DNA from: Sulfurospirillum diekertiae
Lineage (GTDB): Bacteria > Campylobacterota > Campylobacteria > Campylobacterales > Sulfurospirillaceae
NCBI RefSeq assembly: GCF_002309535.1
Contig: NZ_CP023275.1
Span: forward strand, 1,488,001 to 1,552,000
Direction of reading: 5' to 3'
DNA: 64,000 nt
Shown here piece after piece: positions 28,412-38,045 of the stretch (the first letter of the stretch is position 1; every line of letters starts with the position of its first letter). The notes beneath the pieces are model-generated. The model saw nothing but the letters and a program-made list of their open reading frames with translations. It had not been told where the DNA came from and ran no database searches. The translations under genes were made by a program, and so were the position numbers.

Positions 28412-29776
28412 ATGAGTTCTTGGACACGCGCATCATGGAGAGAAAAACCAATTAAGCAACAACCAACGTATACCAACCAAGAGTTGTTGAAAACTATTGA
28501 ACAAGAACTGAGCAAATATCCTCCCCTTGTTTTTGCAGGTGAGGTAAGACAACTCAAATCTTCTTTAGCCGATGTTGTCGCTGGAAAAGCTTTTTTACTT
28601 CAAGGTGGAGATTGTGCCGAGAGCTTTAGCGAATTTAACGCGGTCAATATTCGCGATATGTTTAAAGTTATGCTTCAAATGGCGGTTGTTTTAACTTTCG
28701 CGGGTGGCTGTCCCATTGTTAAAGTAGGGCGACTAGCGGGTCAATTTGCCAAACCAAGATCAAGCGATTTTGAAGAGATGGATGGTGTAAAGCTTCCAAG
28801 TTACCGCGGTGACATTATTAATGACATCGAGTTTACCGAAGATGCACGAATTCCTAATCCCAAACGTATGCTCAAAGCCTACAACCAATCGGCGGCAACG
28901 ATGAACCTTTTACGTGCCTTTTCACGCGGTGGTTTGGCAGACCTGCATCAAGTCCATAAATGGACGTTAGGCTTTGTCTCTGCGAGTCCTTTAGGCAAAC
29001 GTTACCAACATCTTTGTGATCGCATTTCTGAGACATTAGCCTTTATGGAAGCGTGTGGTATCACTTCAGCCAATACGCCGAACATCAATGAAACTGTTGT
29101 TTACACTTCGCATGAAGCACTGCTTCTGAACTATGAAGAGGCATTGACACGTCAAGACAGTTTGACAGGTGACTGGTATGACTGTTCTGCGCATATGCTC
29201 TGGATAGGCGATCGTACCCGTGACGTGGATGATGCGCATGTGGAATTTCTCACAGGGGTTAAAAATCCTATCGGTATCAAAGCAGGACCAAGTATGACCG
29301 CGGAAGGATTGATGAAACTTATTAATAAACTTAACCCTGAAAATGAACCAGGACGTCTTAATATCATCGTTCGTATGGGTGCAGACAAAATCGAAAAAGA
29401 GTTCCCAAAATTGGTTCAAGCGGTTAAAGCAGCTGGGGCGAACGTATTGTGGAGTATCGATCCAATGCATGGCAACACCATCAAAGCATCCAATAACTAC
29501 AAAACACGCTCATTTGATGAAGTGTTGCGTGAGGTCAAGGGCTTCTTTAAAGTCCACGAAGAAGAGGGTACATTTCCTGGTGGTGTTCACTTAGAAATGA
29601 CGGGGCAAGATGTCACCGAATGTATCGGTGGGGCACAAGATATCACCGAAGAGAACCTTGCATGTCGCTACCAAACACAATGCGACCCACGCCTCAATGC
29701 CAACCAAGCGTTAGAGCTTGCATTTCTGATCGCAGACTCCCTCAAAGACGCTCGTCAACGATTTTTAGCGCAATAA
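28412..29776 (+). CDS. Class II DAHP synthase
   Basis: 3-deoxy-7-phosphoheptulonate synthase condenses PEP and erythrose 4-phosphate, the first step of aromatic amino-acid synthesis. The 454-residue protein is the class II (plant-like) type: [10 protein letters not shown] near the N-terminus with the metal-binding Cys, [21 protein letters not shown], then KAGPSMT and [10 protein letters not shown], with a C-terminal QCDPRLNA motif. Length is normal. It is monocistronic and followed by two tandem palindromes in the gap to the convergent J-domain gene. Confidence 0.95.
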   Translation: MSSWTRASWREKPIKQQPTYTNQELLKTIEQELSKYPPLVFAGEVRQLKSSLADVVAGKAFLLQGGDCAESFSEFNAVNIRDMFKVMLQMAVVLTFAGGCPIVKVGRLAGQFAKPRSSDFEEMDGVKLPSYRGDIINDIEFTEDARIPNPKRMLKAYNQSAATMNLLRAFSRGGLADLHQVHKWTLGFVSASPLGKRYQHLCDRISETLAFMEACGITSANTPNINETVVYTSHEALLLNYEEALTRQDSLTGDWYDCSAHMLWIGDRTRDVDDAHVEFLTGVKNPIGIKAGPSMTAEGLMKLINKLNPENEPGRLNIIVRMGADKIEKEFPKLVQAVKAAGANVLWSIDPMHGNTIKASNNYKTRSFDEVLREVKGFFKVHEEEGTFPGGVHLEMTGQDVTECIGGAQDITEENLACRYQTQCDPRLNANQALELAFLIADSLKDARQRFLAQ

Positions 29777-29782
29777 AATTGC

Positions 29783-29816
29783 TTTACATGTAAAGGTGAA
29801 AATCTTTACATGTAAA
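29783..29816. terminator. Tandem TTTACATGTAAA copies between convergent genes
   Basis: Two exact copies, 29783-29794 and 29805-29816, lie 10 bases apart in the 42-bp gap between the DAHP synthase stop and the convergent J-domain stop. Each can fold alone or they can pair with each other into a long stem. A terminator role is inferred from position. Confidence 0.55.
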
Positions 29817-29818
29817 AT

Positions 29819-30097
29819 CTATCTTCCGCTCAGCCAATCACTTTTCGAAAATGGATACTGCTTTTTAAACTCAGCTTCATCAAAATCAAACCGATAATTT
29901 TCCATATACTCTTTGATTAAGCGGTATGCGTCGTTGATCTCTTGAAATTTGGCAGTATCACCATTTGGGGCATCGGGATGAAACTCTTTAGAGAGGGATA
30001 GATAGAGTTTATGAAGGGTCTTTTTATCAGTTTTAGCAACAACACCCAAGGTAGAAAGTGCTTTATCAAAGTCGCTGTATTCTAACCCTTGGATCAT
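29819..30097 (-). CDS. Stand-alone J-domain protein
   Basis: This 92-residue protein is almost only a J domain: TLGVVAKTDKKTLHKLYLSLSKE, the HPD tripeptide that stimulates DnaK, then FQEINDAYRLIKEYMEN. No zinc-finger or substrate domain follows, so it probably recruits DnaK to a specific site or partner. It lies 11 bp after dedA in a leftward cluster. Confidence 0.85.
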   Translation of the reverse strand: MIQGLEYSDFDKALSTLGVVAKTDKKTLHKLYLSLSKEFHPDAPNGDTAKFQEINDAYRLIKEYMENYRFDFDEAEFKKQYPFSKSDWLSGR

Positions 30098-30108
30098 GGT
30101 TGTTCCTT

Positions 30109-30729
30109 TTAGATTTTTTTGGCTCGACGCTTACGCTCTTTTGTTTTATGAAACCAAATATAAATAGCAGCAAAAATAACGATGAAAATAATCAAAGCAA
30201 TCGATATAGTATGTAAATGTTCATTGAGCAGTGCCTCATTTTGACCGAAAAAATAGCCCAAAAATGTCAAAATACTGACCCAAATGCCTGCACCAAAGCC
30301 TGTATAAAAACAAAAAAGTCCTAAATTCATACGCGCCAAACCAGCAGGCAAAGAAATGTAATGGCGAATCACGGGGATCAGTCTTGCGGTAAAGGTTGAA
30401 AATGAACCGTGTGTTTTGAAAAACACTTCCACTTTTTTCAACGTTTCTGGCTTAATAAAAACGTAATGTCCATACTTCAAAATCAACTTTCGTCCTAACT
30501 TAACGGCCAAATAGTAGTTCAAAAGTGCACCTGAAATGCTTCCTAGCGTTCCAAGGGCAATCACAACAACTAAATTCATCTCGCCTTTGGCACACAAATA
30601 CCCAGCGGGTATCATCACCACTTCACTGGGAAGCGGGAAAATACTGCTTTCAATCAACATCATGATAAAAATACCAAGGTATCCTAAAACTCCAACGGTT
30701 TGAACAATCCAATCAATAATCGCGTGCAT
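30109..30729 (-). CDS. DedA family membrane protein
   Basis: This 206-residue protein of the DedA/SNARE-associated family, of the kind now linked to undecaprenyl-phosphate and phospholipid flipping. Signatures are ESSIFPLPSEVVMIPAGYL near the N-terminus, the amphipathic FGRK-like ARLIPVIRHYISLPAGLARM with the conserved Arg, and a C-terminal span ending in a very basic tail (KTKERKRRAKK). It has about five hydrophobic stretches. It lies 7 bp downstream of the ABC ATPase gene. Confidence 0.88.
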   Translation of the reverse strand: MHAIIDWIVQTVGVLGYLGIFIMMLIESSIFPLPSEVVMIPAGYLCAKGEMNLVVVIALGTLGSISGALLNYYLAVKLGRKLILKYGHYVFIKPETLKKVEVFFKTHGSFSTFTARLIPVIRHYISLPAGLARMNLGLFCFYTGFGAGIWVSILTFLGYFFGQNEALLNEHLHTISIALIIFIVIFAAIYIWFHKTKERKRRAKKI

Positions 30730-30736
30730 AAAACTC

Positions 30737-31321
30737 CTATTTTGTTTCTTTTAACTCAATCATACGATCACTACACCATGATGCTAAATTTTTGTCGTGT
30801 GTGATAAGCAAAATGCCTATTCGGTCTAAAAACTGCATCAACAGTTGCATGACATGTAACCCTGTAATATTATCGAGTGCTGAAGTGGGCTCATCGGCTA
30901 AAATGAGAGCAGGTTTCATCAACAGTGCTCTTAAAATAGAGCATCTTTGAAGCTGCCCACCGCTGAGTTGATGCGGTTTTTGAGCCAATACCTCCGTGTC
31001 GAGATCAAGCGCATCGCATAACTGATGCAAATCGTGCAAAGGGGCAACATCACTGATCTGATTGACAATGGTATAGGTCGGATGAAATGATGTGTAAGGG
31101 TCTTGAAAAATCTGCGAAAGTTTCATCGTATGAATCGTGCCACTGTTGGCTTTTAGATTTCCTGCAATCAGCTCAAAAAGTGTACTTTTCCCACTGCCAC
31201 TTGCCCCCAAAATAGCAACGACTTCTCCCACCTTTACATGTAAAGAAAAATTGTCATACAAAAGCTTGGAATTTGGGTAGGCAAAGCTTAAATTTTCAAT
31301 GCGTAAAACCTCTTGGCTCAT
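30737..31321 (-). CDS. ABC transporter ATP-binding protein, short
   Basis: This 194-residue ATPase has Walker A GASGSGKST (about residue 38), Q-loop IFQDPYTSFHP, signature LSGGQLQRCSILRAL, Walker [14 protein letters not shown] and switch His ITHDKNLA. The Q-loop context resembles DppD/OppF-type peptide/nickel importers, but it lacks their C-terminal extension and no permease is encoded nearby. It overlaps proA by 4 bp. The palindrome at 31233 encodes part of its SLHVKVG. Confidence 0.8.
   Translation of the reverse strand: MSQEVLRIENLSFAYPNSKLLYDNFSLHVKVGEVVAILGASGSGKSTLFELIAGNLKANSGTIHTMKLSQIFQDPYTSFHPTYTIVNQISDVAPLHDLHQLCDALDLDTEVLAQKPHQLSGGQLQRCSILRALLMKPALILADEPTSALDNITGLHVMQLLMQFLDRIGILLITHDKNLASWCSDRMIELKETK
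31233..31244. repeat. TTTACATGTAAA palindrome in ABC ATPase gene
   Basis: Exact copy, read LHVK at a strand before Walker A, a position with no conserved requirement for this peptide. Confidence 0.9.
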
Positions 31322-32553
31322 GCGCGAATTTGCCCTTTGCCATATACTTTGAATTTGTAAGTGGTCAGGTCATTAATGCCCATAGGTCCACGTGCGTGAA
31401 GTTTGTTGGTACTGATGCCCACTTCCGCGCCAAAACCAAACTCACCACCGTCTGTAAAACGGGTAGAAGCATTGGCGTAAACCGTTGCCGCGTCAACTTC
31501 ATTTAAAAAGCGCTCAACTGTGCTGTAATTTTCACTCAAAATGGCTTCGGAATGCGAAGAGCCAAACTCCGCAATATGCGCTATTGCTTCATCTACGCTT
31601 TCAACGATCTTGATATTGAGGGCATTGCAAAGGTGTTCGGTATGGTAATCTTCTTCGCTGGCAAGCTTTACATGTAAAAGATTTTGAGTCTTATCGCACC
31701 CTTTGATTTCTGCCCCCGTAAGGTCAAGCGCCTCTTTCATACGGGGTAAAAAACTCTCTGCCACAGATTCATGAACTAAAAGCGTTTCCAGTGAATTACA
31801 GGCACTTGGGCGCTGGCATTTGGCATTTATTACAATCTCAATGGCGTTATCTAAATTCGCCTCTTTATCGACATAGGTATGGCAGACACCTTTGTCATGT
31901 TTAACAACAGGAACCGTCGCATTTTCACTCACAAAACGAATCAGTGCCTCACCGCCACGAGGGATGATAAGATCGACGTATTTGTCCATTTTAATCAACT
32001 TAGCAACGCCTTCACGACTGGAATCGGGTAAAAGCGAGATAATTTCTACAGGAAGGTTAAATTTTTCAAGCACCTCTTGTAAAATGGAAGCAATCACAGC
32101 ATTGCTGTAAAAAGCCTCTTTCCCGCCTTTAAGGACACACGCATTGCCACTTTTAAAACAGAGTGCTGCTGTGTCACTGGTCACATTGGGACGACTTTCA
32201 TAGATGATACCTACCACACCAATAGGAATGCTCACTTTTTCAATTCTAAGACCACTAGGAACAACCCAACCTTCCAAAATACGTCCTACTGGCTCTTTGA
32301 GCGCTGCAATTTCACGAATTGCCTTTGCCATATCCGCTATGCGTTGCGTGTTGAGTAAGAGTCGATCAACAAGTGCTGAACTTAAATTGTTTTTCTTGGC
32401 TTCCTCTAAATCTTTTTGATTTTCGGTTATGATAAGCGCACTGTGTCTCTCTAAAGCCTCTGCCATATGCGCTAAAACATCCATTTTCGTTTTAGGATCA
32501 AGGGTGGCAATAATTCGACTGGCAGATTTGGCATGTTCTAGAAAAGTTTGCAC
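31318..32553 (-). CDS. proA: Gamma-glutamyl phosphate reductase
   Basis: ProA reduces gamma-glutamyl phosphate to glutamate semialdehyde with NADPH in proline synthesis. The 411-residue protein shows the family motifs: GVVGIIYESRPNVTSD, CFKSGNACVLKGGKEA, LIIPRGGEALI, the catalytic Cys in CQRPSACNSLETLLVH (about residue 247), and TRFTDGGEFGFGAEVGISTN-like sequence near the end. Length is normal. The partner proB is not in the window. Probably first gene of the leftward proA-ABC-dedA-J-domain run. Confidence 0.96.
   Translation of the reverse strand: MQTFLEHAKSASRIIATLDPKTKMDVLAHMAEALERHSALIITENQKDLEEAKKNNLSSALVDRLLLNTQRIADMAKAIREIAALKEPVGRILEGWVVPSGLRIEKVSIPIGVVGIIYESRPNVTSDTAALCFKSGNACVLKGGKEAFYSNAVIASILQEVLEKFNLPVEIISLLPDSSREGVAKLIKMDKYVDLIIPRGGEALIRFVSENATVPVVKHDKGVCHTYVDKEANLDNAIEIVINAKCQRPSACNSLETLLVHESVAESFLPRMKEALDLTGAEIKGCDKTQNLLHVKLASEEDYHTEHLCNALNIKIVESVDEAIAHIAEFGSSHSEAILSENYSTVERFLNEVDAATVYANASTRFTDGGEFGFGAEVGISTNKLHARGPMGINDLTTYKFKVYGKGQIRA
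31677..31688. repeat. TTTACATGTAAA palindrome in proA
   Basis: Exact copy, read LLHVKLA after the catalytic Cys domain start, in a linker poorly conserved in ProA. Confidence 0.9.
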
Positions 32554-32673
32554 GTTGATAGTTCCTTACAATGGCATTTGATGGGATTTTACACTTTTTA
32601 TATTTAATGTGTCATAAGTAAGTTCGGGATATAATAGTTAGCATCAGTAGATAATCATAACAAGGACACAAGA

Positions 32674-33627
32674 ATGCAACAAATTTACGATTTAGTCATT
32701 ATTGGTGGTGGACCTGGCGGTATTGGTGCAGCGGTTGAAGCGAAGGTGCTTGGACTAAAGCATATTATGATGATTGAGAAAGGTGATAACCATTCCCAAA
32801 CGATCCGCAAATTTTACAAAGATAATAAACGTGTTGATAAAAACTATAAAGGTCAAGAGATCGAACTTAAAGGCTCTATTGACTTCCGTGATGGTACCAA
32901 AGAGAGCACACTGAACTACTTTGACTCACTTTTAGATACGGGAGAGATTGACTCGGCATTTAACAGCGAAGTTGAGAGTATCATCAAAGAAAACAATGAA
33001 TTTCGTATCGTGACAACCAAAGCAGGATACAGAGCCAAAAATGTTATTGTCGCTATTGGAACAATGGGAAAACCCAATAAACCCGATTACACGCTGCCTC
33101 TTTCACTCAAAGAGCGCATCAATTTTAACTTAGACAAATGTTCACAAAATGAAAAATTACTGATTGTCGGTGGTGGAAACTCAGCCATTGAGTATGCCAT
33201 AGAACTTTCAAAAACCAATAACGTCACGGTTAATTATCGTCGTGATACCTTTAGCCGCCTTAATGACATTAACCTTAAAATGATTCAAGAGTACAATGGA
33301 CAAGAGAAACTCCGACTTCGCCTTGGTATGGATATTGTATCGGTTGAAAATGAAAATGGTCTCGTCAAAGTTAACTTTACCGATGGCTATTACACCATTT
33401 ATGACCGTGTCATTTATGCGATTGGCGGCACAACGCCTGTTGATTTTCTACGCAAATGTGGTATTACGTTTGATGCTGATAACAAGCCTGAATTTGATGA
33501 AAATTTTGAAACCAAAAGTAAAGGGCTTTATTTAGCAGGAGACATTGCCGTTAAAAGTGGTGGAAGTATCGCTATTGCGCTCAATCATGCGTATTCTATT
33601 GTGTCACATATTTTAAATTCAAAATAA
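32674..33627 (+). CDS. FAD/NAD(P)-dependent oxidoreductase (YpdA/TrxB-fold)
   Basis: This 317-residue flavoprotein has two dinucleotide-binding motifs, IIGGGPGGIGAAVEAK at the N-terminus for FAD and IVGGGNSAIEYAIEL at about residue 168 for NAD(P)H, plus YLAGDIAVKSGGSIAIALNH at the C-terminus. It lacks the redox-active CxxC of thioredoxin reductases. This resembles YpdA-like or ferredoxin/flavodoxin reductases of the thioredoxin-reductase fold. The partner is unknown. The ATG is preceded by AAGGA. Confidence 0.8.
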   Translation: MQQIYDLVIIGGGPGGIGAAVEAKVLGLKHIMMIEKGDNHSQTIRKFYKDNKRVDKNYKGQEIELKGSIDFRDGTKESTLNYFDSLLDTGEIDSAFNSEVESIIKENNEFRIVTTKAGYRAKNVIVAIGTMGKPNKPDYTLPLSLKERINFNLDKCSQNEKLLIVGGGNSAIEYAIELSKTNNVTVNYRRDTFSRLNDINLKMIQEYNGQEKLRLRLGMDIVSVENENGLVKVNFTDGYYTIYDRVIYAIGGTTPVDFLRKCGITFDADNKPEFDENFETKSKGLYLAGDIAVKSGGSIAIALNHAYSIVSHILNSK

Positions 33628-33643
33628 TTAAGGCTTTTCATTA

Positions 33644-36600
33644 ATGGCAAAAATTGCTCTCTCTTCTTCGCAGATTTTAAATATAGCACTGGGTGTTGTT
33701 ATCGTAGTCGGAAGTTTGGCTTCTGTCAAATATGGTAATTTTGGTGGAGTCTCTTTTGATGAGCTCGGTGAAAAATACATCAGTAAAAGCGATGTTAAAT
33801 TTAGTGATCTACCTCAGGATATGCAAAAGCATTATATAGACAAAGATGCGACGATTGAGCAGGGAAAAGATGGTAATCTCTATGAAGATGAATACTTTGA
33901 TGAACAAGGCAAACCTATTCCTGATTCTGAGTTAACACCTCAGGACTTTAAACGTATGGTCAATAAACTGCAAAAAACACTCCTGTTTGTACAGCATGAC
34001 AACCTTTTAATGGCCAACGAGAAAAATGAACTTTCTAAAAAACTTGAAGAACAAGACAATGAACTTGAAGAGCAACGCAATCAATTAACCAATAAAAACA
34101 CCGAACGCCTGAATGAAGCAGAGCAGCAACACTATCGTAACATCAGTGATTTAACGATGAAAATCAATGAACTACAAAAGGAAAATGTTGTCATCGCTCA
34201 AAAAGCGAACATTGAAGCCAATACCTTAAGAGGTCAGATAGAAGAGCTTAAAGCTAAGGCGCTCGAAGATGAAGATAAAAAACGTGTTGCCATTCAAAAA
34301 GCACGCGAAGAAGAGCAAGCAAAGCTAACGGATTATAAAGAAAAAATCAAATTTTTAAACGATCAGATTGCGCTTTTAAACGAGCAAATCAATACCAACA
34401 ACGATACTGCTAAAAACGCTTTTACACGTAAACAAGATGAGATTAACAAACTTAAAGAAGAGATCGTACAAGCGGCAAAAGAGAAAAATGAACTCTTAAA
34501 TAAACAAACACAAACCTTGCTCGTTTCCGATCAAAAGCATAAAGAAGAGATTGGTAAATACAACGCTACCATAGAACAACTCAAAGCAGATACTGAAAAA
34601 TTGATCGCAAAAAATCGTCAAGATATGGCGCTTCAAGATGATGATCATCTCAAAAAAATGGCACTTGAAGAAGAAAAAATCAAAGGTCTTAATAATGAGA
34701 TTGCTAGTTCTAAAAAACACATTGATGCGTTAATACTTGAAAACGAGAAGGATTTTAATAAATTTAAAACCTATCTTGAAGATGAGAAAAAACTCAATAA
34801 AGAGCTCTCCGCAGCCAATAAAAAACTTGAAGAAAATGCACAAAACAGTGAAAAAAATCTTAACGCATCCATTTTGAAACTTAATGAGGAAATTGCCAAA
34901 AGAGAGTCTAAGATCAAAGAGTTAGGCGATAAAATAGTAACAATGAACACAGAAAAGCTTAACGTTGAAGAAGAGGTCAAAAAACGAGTCGATGAAAACG
35001 ACAAGATTCACAATAAAAACTATAAAGTATTTAATGAAAAAATTGCCAGTTTCGATAATGTTAAAAAAGAGTTAATGGCAAAATTTGACAAACAGTTAAG
35101 TGATTACAAAGCAACCGTACAAGAAAACAGTGATCGTATGCAATTTCATACCGATGAACTCACCGCGTCCCATAATGATTTAAAACTCAAATACGACGAA
35201 AAAGAGAAAGAGCTACAGGCTCTTAAAACACAACTCATTGCCTATAAAACAGAGACACAAAAAGGCAAAGAGAGCGATGACGGAAAGATCAAAGAACTTC
35301 GCACGGCTTTAGATGAACTCAAAGCAAGTAGCAAGGCTCAAGAAAACGACTACATCGCTAAAATACAGTTACTTCAAACAGATATTAAAGAAAAAGAGAC
35401 AGCGATTGTTTCCAACCGAAAAGATGAAGTTCTTAAAACTTCTGCTTTAGAAAAAGAGATTAAAAGTAAAGCACAGGAACTCCAAAAAATTCAGACAGAG
35501 AATGCACGCAATGAAGGAATGGTTCAAACATTACATGTAAAGCTCAAAGATGCTGAAGATAACGCAACGAAGGCAACCAACAAAAAAGTCGAAGAGCTTA
35601 AAGCGCAACTTGCAACGATTGAAAAAAATCGTGTGAGTGAAGATTCAAAAATGGTTGGACTTAAAGACGAACTTCGCCGTAAAGAGATTGAGTATTTAGA
35701 TGCGCTCAAAGAGAAAGATAAAGAGATTAAAGCTAAAGAAGCAACAATTCTTGCAACCAAAGAGGGAATGAAAAAAATCGAAGGCCTCAAAGCCTCAACA
35801 GATGAAAATCTAACGAAATTTAAAGAAGAGTCTAAACAAAAAGAGCTTCAACATTTAGAAGCCACCAAAGCACTTCAAAACGAGATCAAAGCTAAAGAGT
35901 CACAATTAGCAGCTTCCTCTAAAGAAGAAACCCTTAAAAGCATTGCTTTGGACAAAGAACTCAAAGCCAAAGAGGCACAACTCTTAGCCTCTAAAGATGA
36001 GATGAAAAAACTAGAAGCGCAAAGAGTTGCAACAGAAGACAAACTCGCAAAACTCAAAGAAGAGTCAAAACAACAACAGCTTCAAAACTTAGAAGCAACC
36101 AAAGCATTGCAAGCAGATCTCAAAGCCAAAGAGAGCCAAATTGCCTCATTCAATAAAGAAGAGACACTTAAAAGTATTGCTTTAGAAAAAGAGCTCAAAG
36201 CCAAAGAAGCCACGATTGTTGCCAATAAAGAAAACTACAAAAAAACAGAAACACTTAAAGCTTCACTGGAAGAGAATATAACGAAACTCAAGGAAGAGTT
36301 CAAGCAAAAAGAGCTTCAATATTTAGAGGCAGCGAAAGCACTCCAAGCCGATATCAAAGCCAAAGAGACACAATTAGGAGCTAGTAAAAAAGATGAAACT
36401 CTTAAAATCATCGCACTCGAAAAAGAGCTCAAACAAAAAGAGGGTGTTTTAGCGCAACAACAAGATGACTTTACAAAACGTATTGCCTCTAATGAGCAGA
36501 CGATCAAAACGCTCAATGAAAAGATTAAATTGTTAGAAACAGCAACGCCGAAGACAGCGGTAGCTACAAAAACTTCTGCACCTACCTCTTCCAAGGGACA

Positions 36601-36976
36601 TAAACCTATTATGGTTGACAAAGTAACTTGTACCGATATGGGAACAGGTGTCAATGCTATCTCAGAAACGTGTAAAAAAGAGGTGCAGACGTTCCTTGCC
36701 AAGTATGACAGTTCCTATTTCTTTGAAGTTGCGCCGATTGTTGATAATGGTGGTTTCGCCTCACTCAAACTGATTAAAAATAAAAAAGTGGGTGTTGAAG
36801 ACACTGAAATTGATCGTATTAGTGGACTTGCCAACATTGGACTTGGAAAAGCCAGAGCAAAAGCGGGTGGAGAGCTTGTTGAAACTTATGTTGGGGAAGG
36901 GGCAAAAATTAGCTATGCACTGTCTAACATAGAGCAAGACAAAGCACGAGGCTTCCAGATAAGGGTGTATCAATAA
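33644..36976 (+). CDS. Giant coiled-coil protein with 78-residue repeats
   Basis: This 1110-residue protein has a single N-terminal membrane span (about 8-27, SQILNIALGVVIVVGSLASV), a short domain (about 28-110), then about 850 residues of highly charged coiled coil. Within it, three 78-residue units repeat at DNA 35729-36430 (each starting KAKEA). A Thr/Ala/Pro linker leads to a compact C-terminal domain (about 980-1110) with GLGKARAKAGGELVETYVG and RGFQIRVY, loosely reminiscent of an OmpA-like fold. The topology suggests a filament reaching from the inner membrane, possibly to the cell wall. I do not recognise a named family. It is 16 bp after the flavoprotein gene and 2 bp before trmN. Confidence 0.7.
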   Translation: MAKIALSSSQILNIALGVVIVVGSLASVKYGNFGGVSFDELGEKYISKSDVKFSDLPQDMQKHYIDKDATIEQGKDGNLYEDEYFDEQGKPIPDSELTPQDFKRMVNKLQKTLLFVQHDNLLMANEKNELSKKLEEQDNELEEQRNQLTNKNTERLNEAEQQHYRNISDLTMKINELQKENVVIAQKANIEANTLRGQIEELKAKALEDEDKKRVAIQKAREEEQAKLTDYKEKIKFLNDQIALLNEQINTNNDTAKNAFTRKQDEINKLKEEIVQAAKEKNELLNKQTQTLLVSDQKHKEEIGKYNATIEQLKADTEKLIAKNRQDMALQDDDHLKKMALEEEKIKGLNNEIASSKKHIDALILENEKDFNKFKTYLEDEKKLNKELSAANKKLEENAQNSEKNLNASILKLNEEIAKRESKIKELGDKIVTMNTEKLNVEEEVKKRVDENDKIHNKNYKVFNEKIASFDNVKKELMAKFDKQLSDYKATVQENSDRMQFHTDELTASHNDLKLKYDEKEKELQALKTQLIAYKTETQKGKESDDGKIKELRTALDELKASSKAQENDYIAKIQLLQTDIKEKETAIVSNRKDEVLKTSALEKEIKSKAQELQKIQTENARNEGMVQTLHVKLKDAEDNATKATNKKVEELKAQLATIEKNRVSEDSKMVGLKDELRRKEIEYLDALKEKDKEIKAKEATILATKEGMKKIEGLKASTDENLTKFKEESKQKELQHLEATKALQNEIKAKESQLAASSKEETLKSIALDKELKAKEAQLLASKDEMKKLEAQRVATEDKLAKLKEESKQQQLQNLEATKALQADLKAKESQIASFNKEETLKSIALEKELKAKEATIVANKENYKKTETLKASLEENITKLKEEFKQKELQYLEAAKALQADIKAKETQLGASKKDETLKIIALEKELKQKEGVLAQQQDDFTKRIASNEQTIKTLNEKIKLLETATPKTAVATKTSAPTSSKGHKPIMVDKVTCTDMGTGVNAISETCKKEVQTFLAKYDSSYFFEVAPIVDNGGFASLKLIKNKKVGVEDTEIDRISGLANIGLGKARAKAGGELVETYVGEGAKISYALSNIEQDKARGFQIRVYQ
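35729..36430 (+). repeat. Three tandem 234-bp units in the coiled-coil gene
   Basis: Units 35729-35962, 35963-36196 and 36197-36430 each encode 78 residues starting KAKEA and ending ALDKEL or ALEKEL. They share KEE(S/F)KQ, LEA(T/A)KALQ and (K/E)ETLK segments. They are diverged at the DNA level, so this is an old duplication. Confidence 0.85.
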
Positions 36977-36978
36977 CG

Positions 36979-37677
36979 ATGACCTTATTTCAGCCAGAAC
37001 AGGGGTATCGCTACAACAGTGATACCCTTTTGCTTTATGATTTTATCGCCTCGTTCACACCAAAAGGTGAATTACTGGATGTTGGTTGCGGTTGCGGTAT
37101 TTTGGGGCTTTTACTCAAACGAGATTTTCCAGCTTTACATGTAAATCTTTTAGACATTCAAGCTCAAAATTGTGAAATTTCCAAAGCCAATGCACACGCG
37201 AATAACATAGAGATCGCCAGCTTTACATGTAAAGATTTTTTAGAGGCGAAATTCGAGCATAAATTTGATATGATTGTATCTAATCCACCTTTTTACCATA
37301 AAGGCGGTGTTAAAAGTGAAAACGATGCACTCTGTCTTAGTCGTCACAGTAGTGCGCTTCCATTTACTGCATTTGCCACTAAAGTTACCAAAAGCCTTTC
37401 CAATCGTGGTTATTTTTTCTTCTGCTATGATGCCAAACAACTGGATAGTTTGATGGCAACACTGCTTGCCAATGGATTGAATGTGGAAGATATTTGTTTT
37501 GTACACCCAAAAGAAGAGAAAGAAGCTTCTTTGGTACTAATTCGTGCACGTAAAAACTCAAAAACATTGTGTAAAATTCATCCACCACTTTTTATCTATA
37601 GTGGTGAAACATTTAGTCCTCATGTACAAACTATTTTTGATCGATCTCAAACAAAGAGTGTACCATGGAAAGCATGA
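36979..37677 (+). CDS. tRNA1(Val) adenine-N6 methyltransferase-like (TrmN)
   Basis: This 232-residue SAM-dependent methyltransferase is of the TrmN6/YfiC group. It starts FQPEQGYRYNSDTLLLYDF, the typical N-terminus, then the SAM motif LLDVGCGCGILGLLL (about residue 36) and the N6-adenine catalytic motif SNPPFY (about residue 97). Target A37 of tRNA1(Val) is inferred from the family. It overlaps the next gene by 13 bp. Two palindromes lie inside it. Confidence 0.82.
   Translation: MTLFQPEQGYRYNSDTLLLYDFIASFTPKGELLDVGCGCGILGLLLKRDFPALHVNLLDIQAQNCEISKANAHANNIEIASFTCKDFLEAKFEHKFDMIVSNPPFYHKGGVKSENDALCLSRHSSALPFTAFATKVTKSLSNRGYFFFCYDAKQLDSLMATLLANGLNVEDICFVHPKEEKEASLVLIRARKNSKTLCKIHPPLFIYSGETFSPHVQTIFDRSQTKSVPWKA
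37134..37145. repeat. TTTACATGTAAA palindrome in trmN-like gene, first copy
   Basis: Exact copy read ALHVNLL in a strand after the SAM motif. Confidence 0.9.
37222..37233. repeat. TTTACATGTAAA palindrome in trmN-like gene, second copy
   Basis: Exact copy read SFTCKDF, 76 bases after the first and in the other permitted reading frame. Confidence 0.9.
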
Positions 37678-38045
37678 TGAAACATGAAGGCTATCCATAC
37701 GCTTTTGATCCCAAAGCGTGTCAAAGTTGCTCTGGTAAATGCTGTATTGGAGAAAGTGGATACATTTGGGTTACGCAAGAGGAGATACGTGCTATTGCTT
37801 TGAAACTTTCTTTATCAAAAGAGGAATTTATCAATAACTATTTACTAAAAATTCGCTATCGTTTCACGATTAAAGAAATCGCATACGAAGGCGGCTATGG
37901 TTGCGTCTTTTTTGATATGGAAAAAAAGATGTGTCGTATCTATGACGTACGTCCACAACAGTGTCGTACATTCCCATTTTGGGAATATTTTAAAGAAAAT
38001 ATTGACGAGGTAGTCACAGAATGTCCCGGTATTATTCGTTTATAA
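37665..38045 (+). CDS. YkgJ-family cysteine cluster protein
   Basis: This 126-residue protein has the zinc/iron-binding Cys pattern of the YkgJ (CxxCxxxCC) family: CQSCSGKCCIG near residue 19, then GCVFFDMEKKMCRIYDVRPQQC followed by R-T-FPFW. The function of the family is not settled; a metal cluster is likely. The gene overlaps both neighbours (13 bp with trmN-like, 25 bp with the lipoprotein gene), indicating translational coupling. Later ATG codons at 37674 or 37677 are possible starts. Confidence 0.85.
   Translation: MESMMKHEGYPYAFDPKACQSCSGKCCIGESGYIWVTQEEIRAIALKLSLSKEEFINNYLLKIRYRFTIKEIAYEGGYGCVFFDMEKKMCRIYDVRPQQCRTFPFWEYFKENIDEVVTECPGIIRL

Noticed and set aside
32674..33627. Thioredoxin reductase
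   Set aside because: Two dinucleotide-binding motifs are present but the CxxC redox pair is missing, so it is left as a YpdA/TrxB-fold oxidoreductase.
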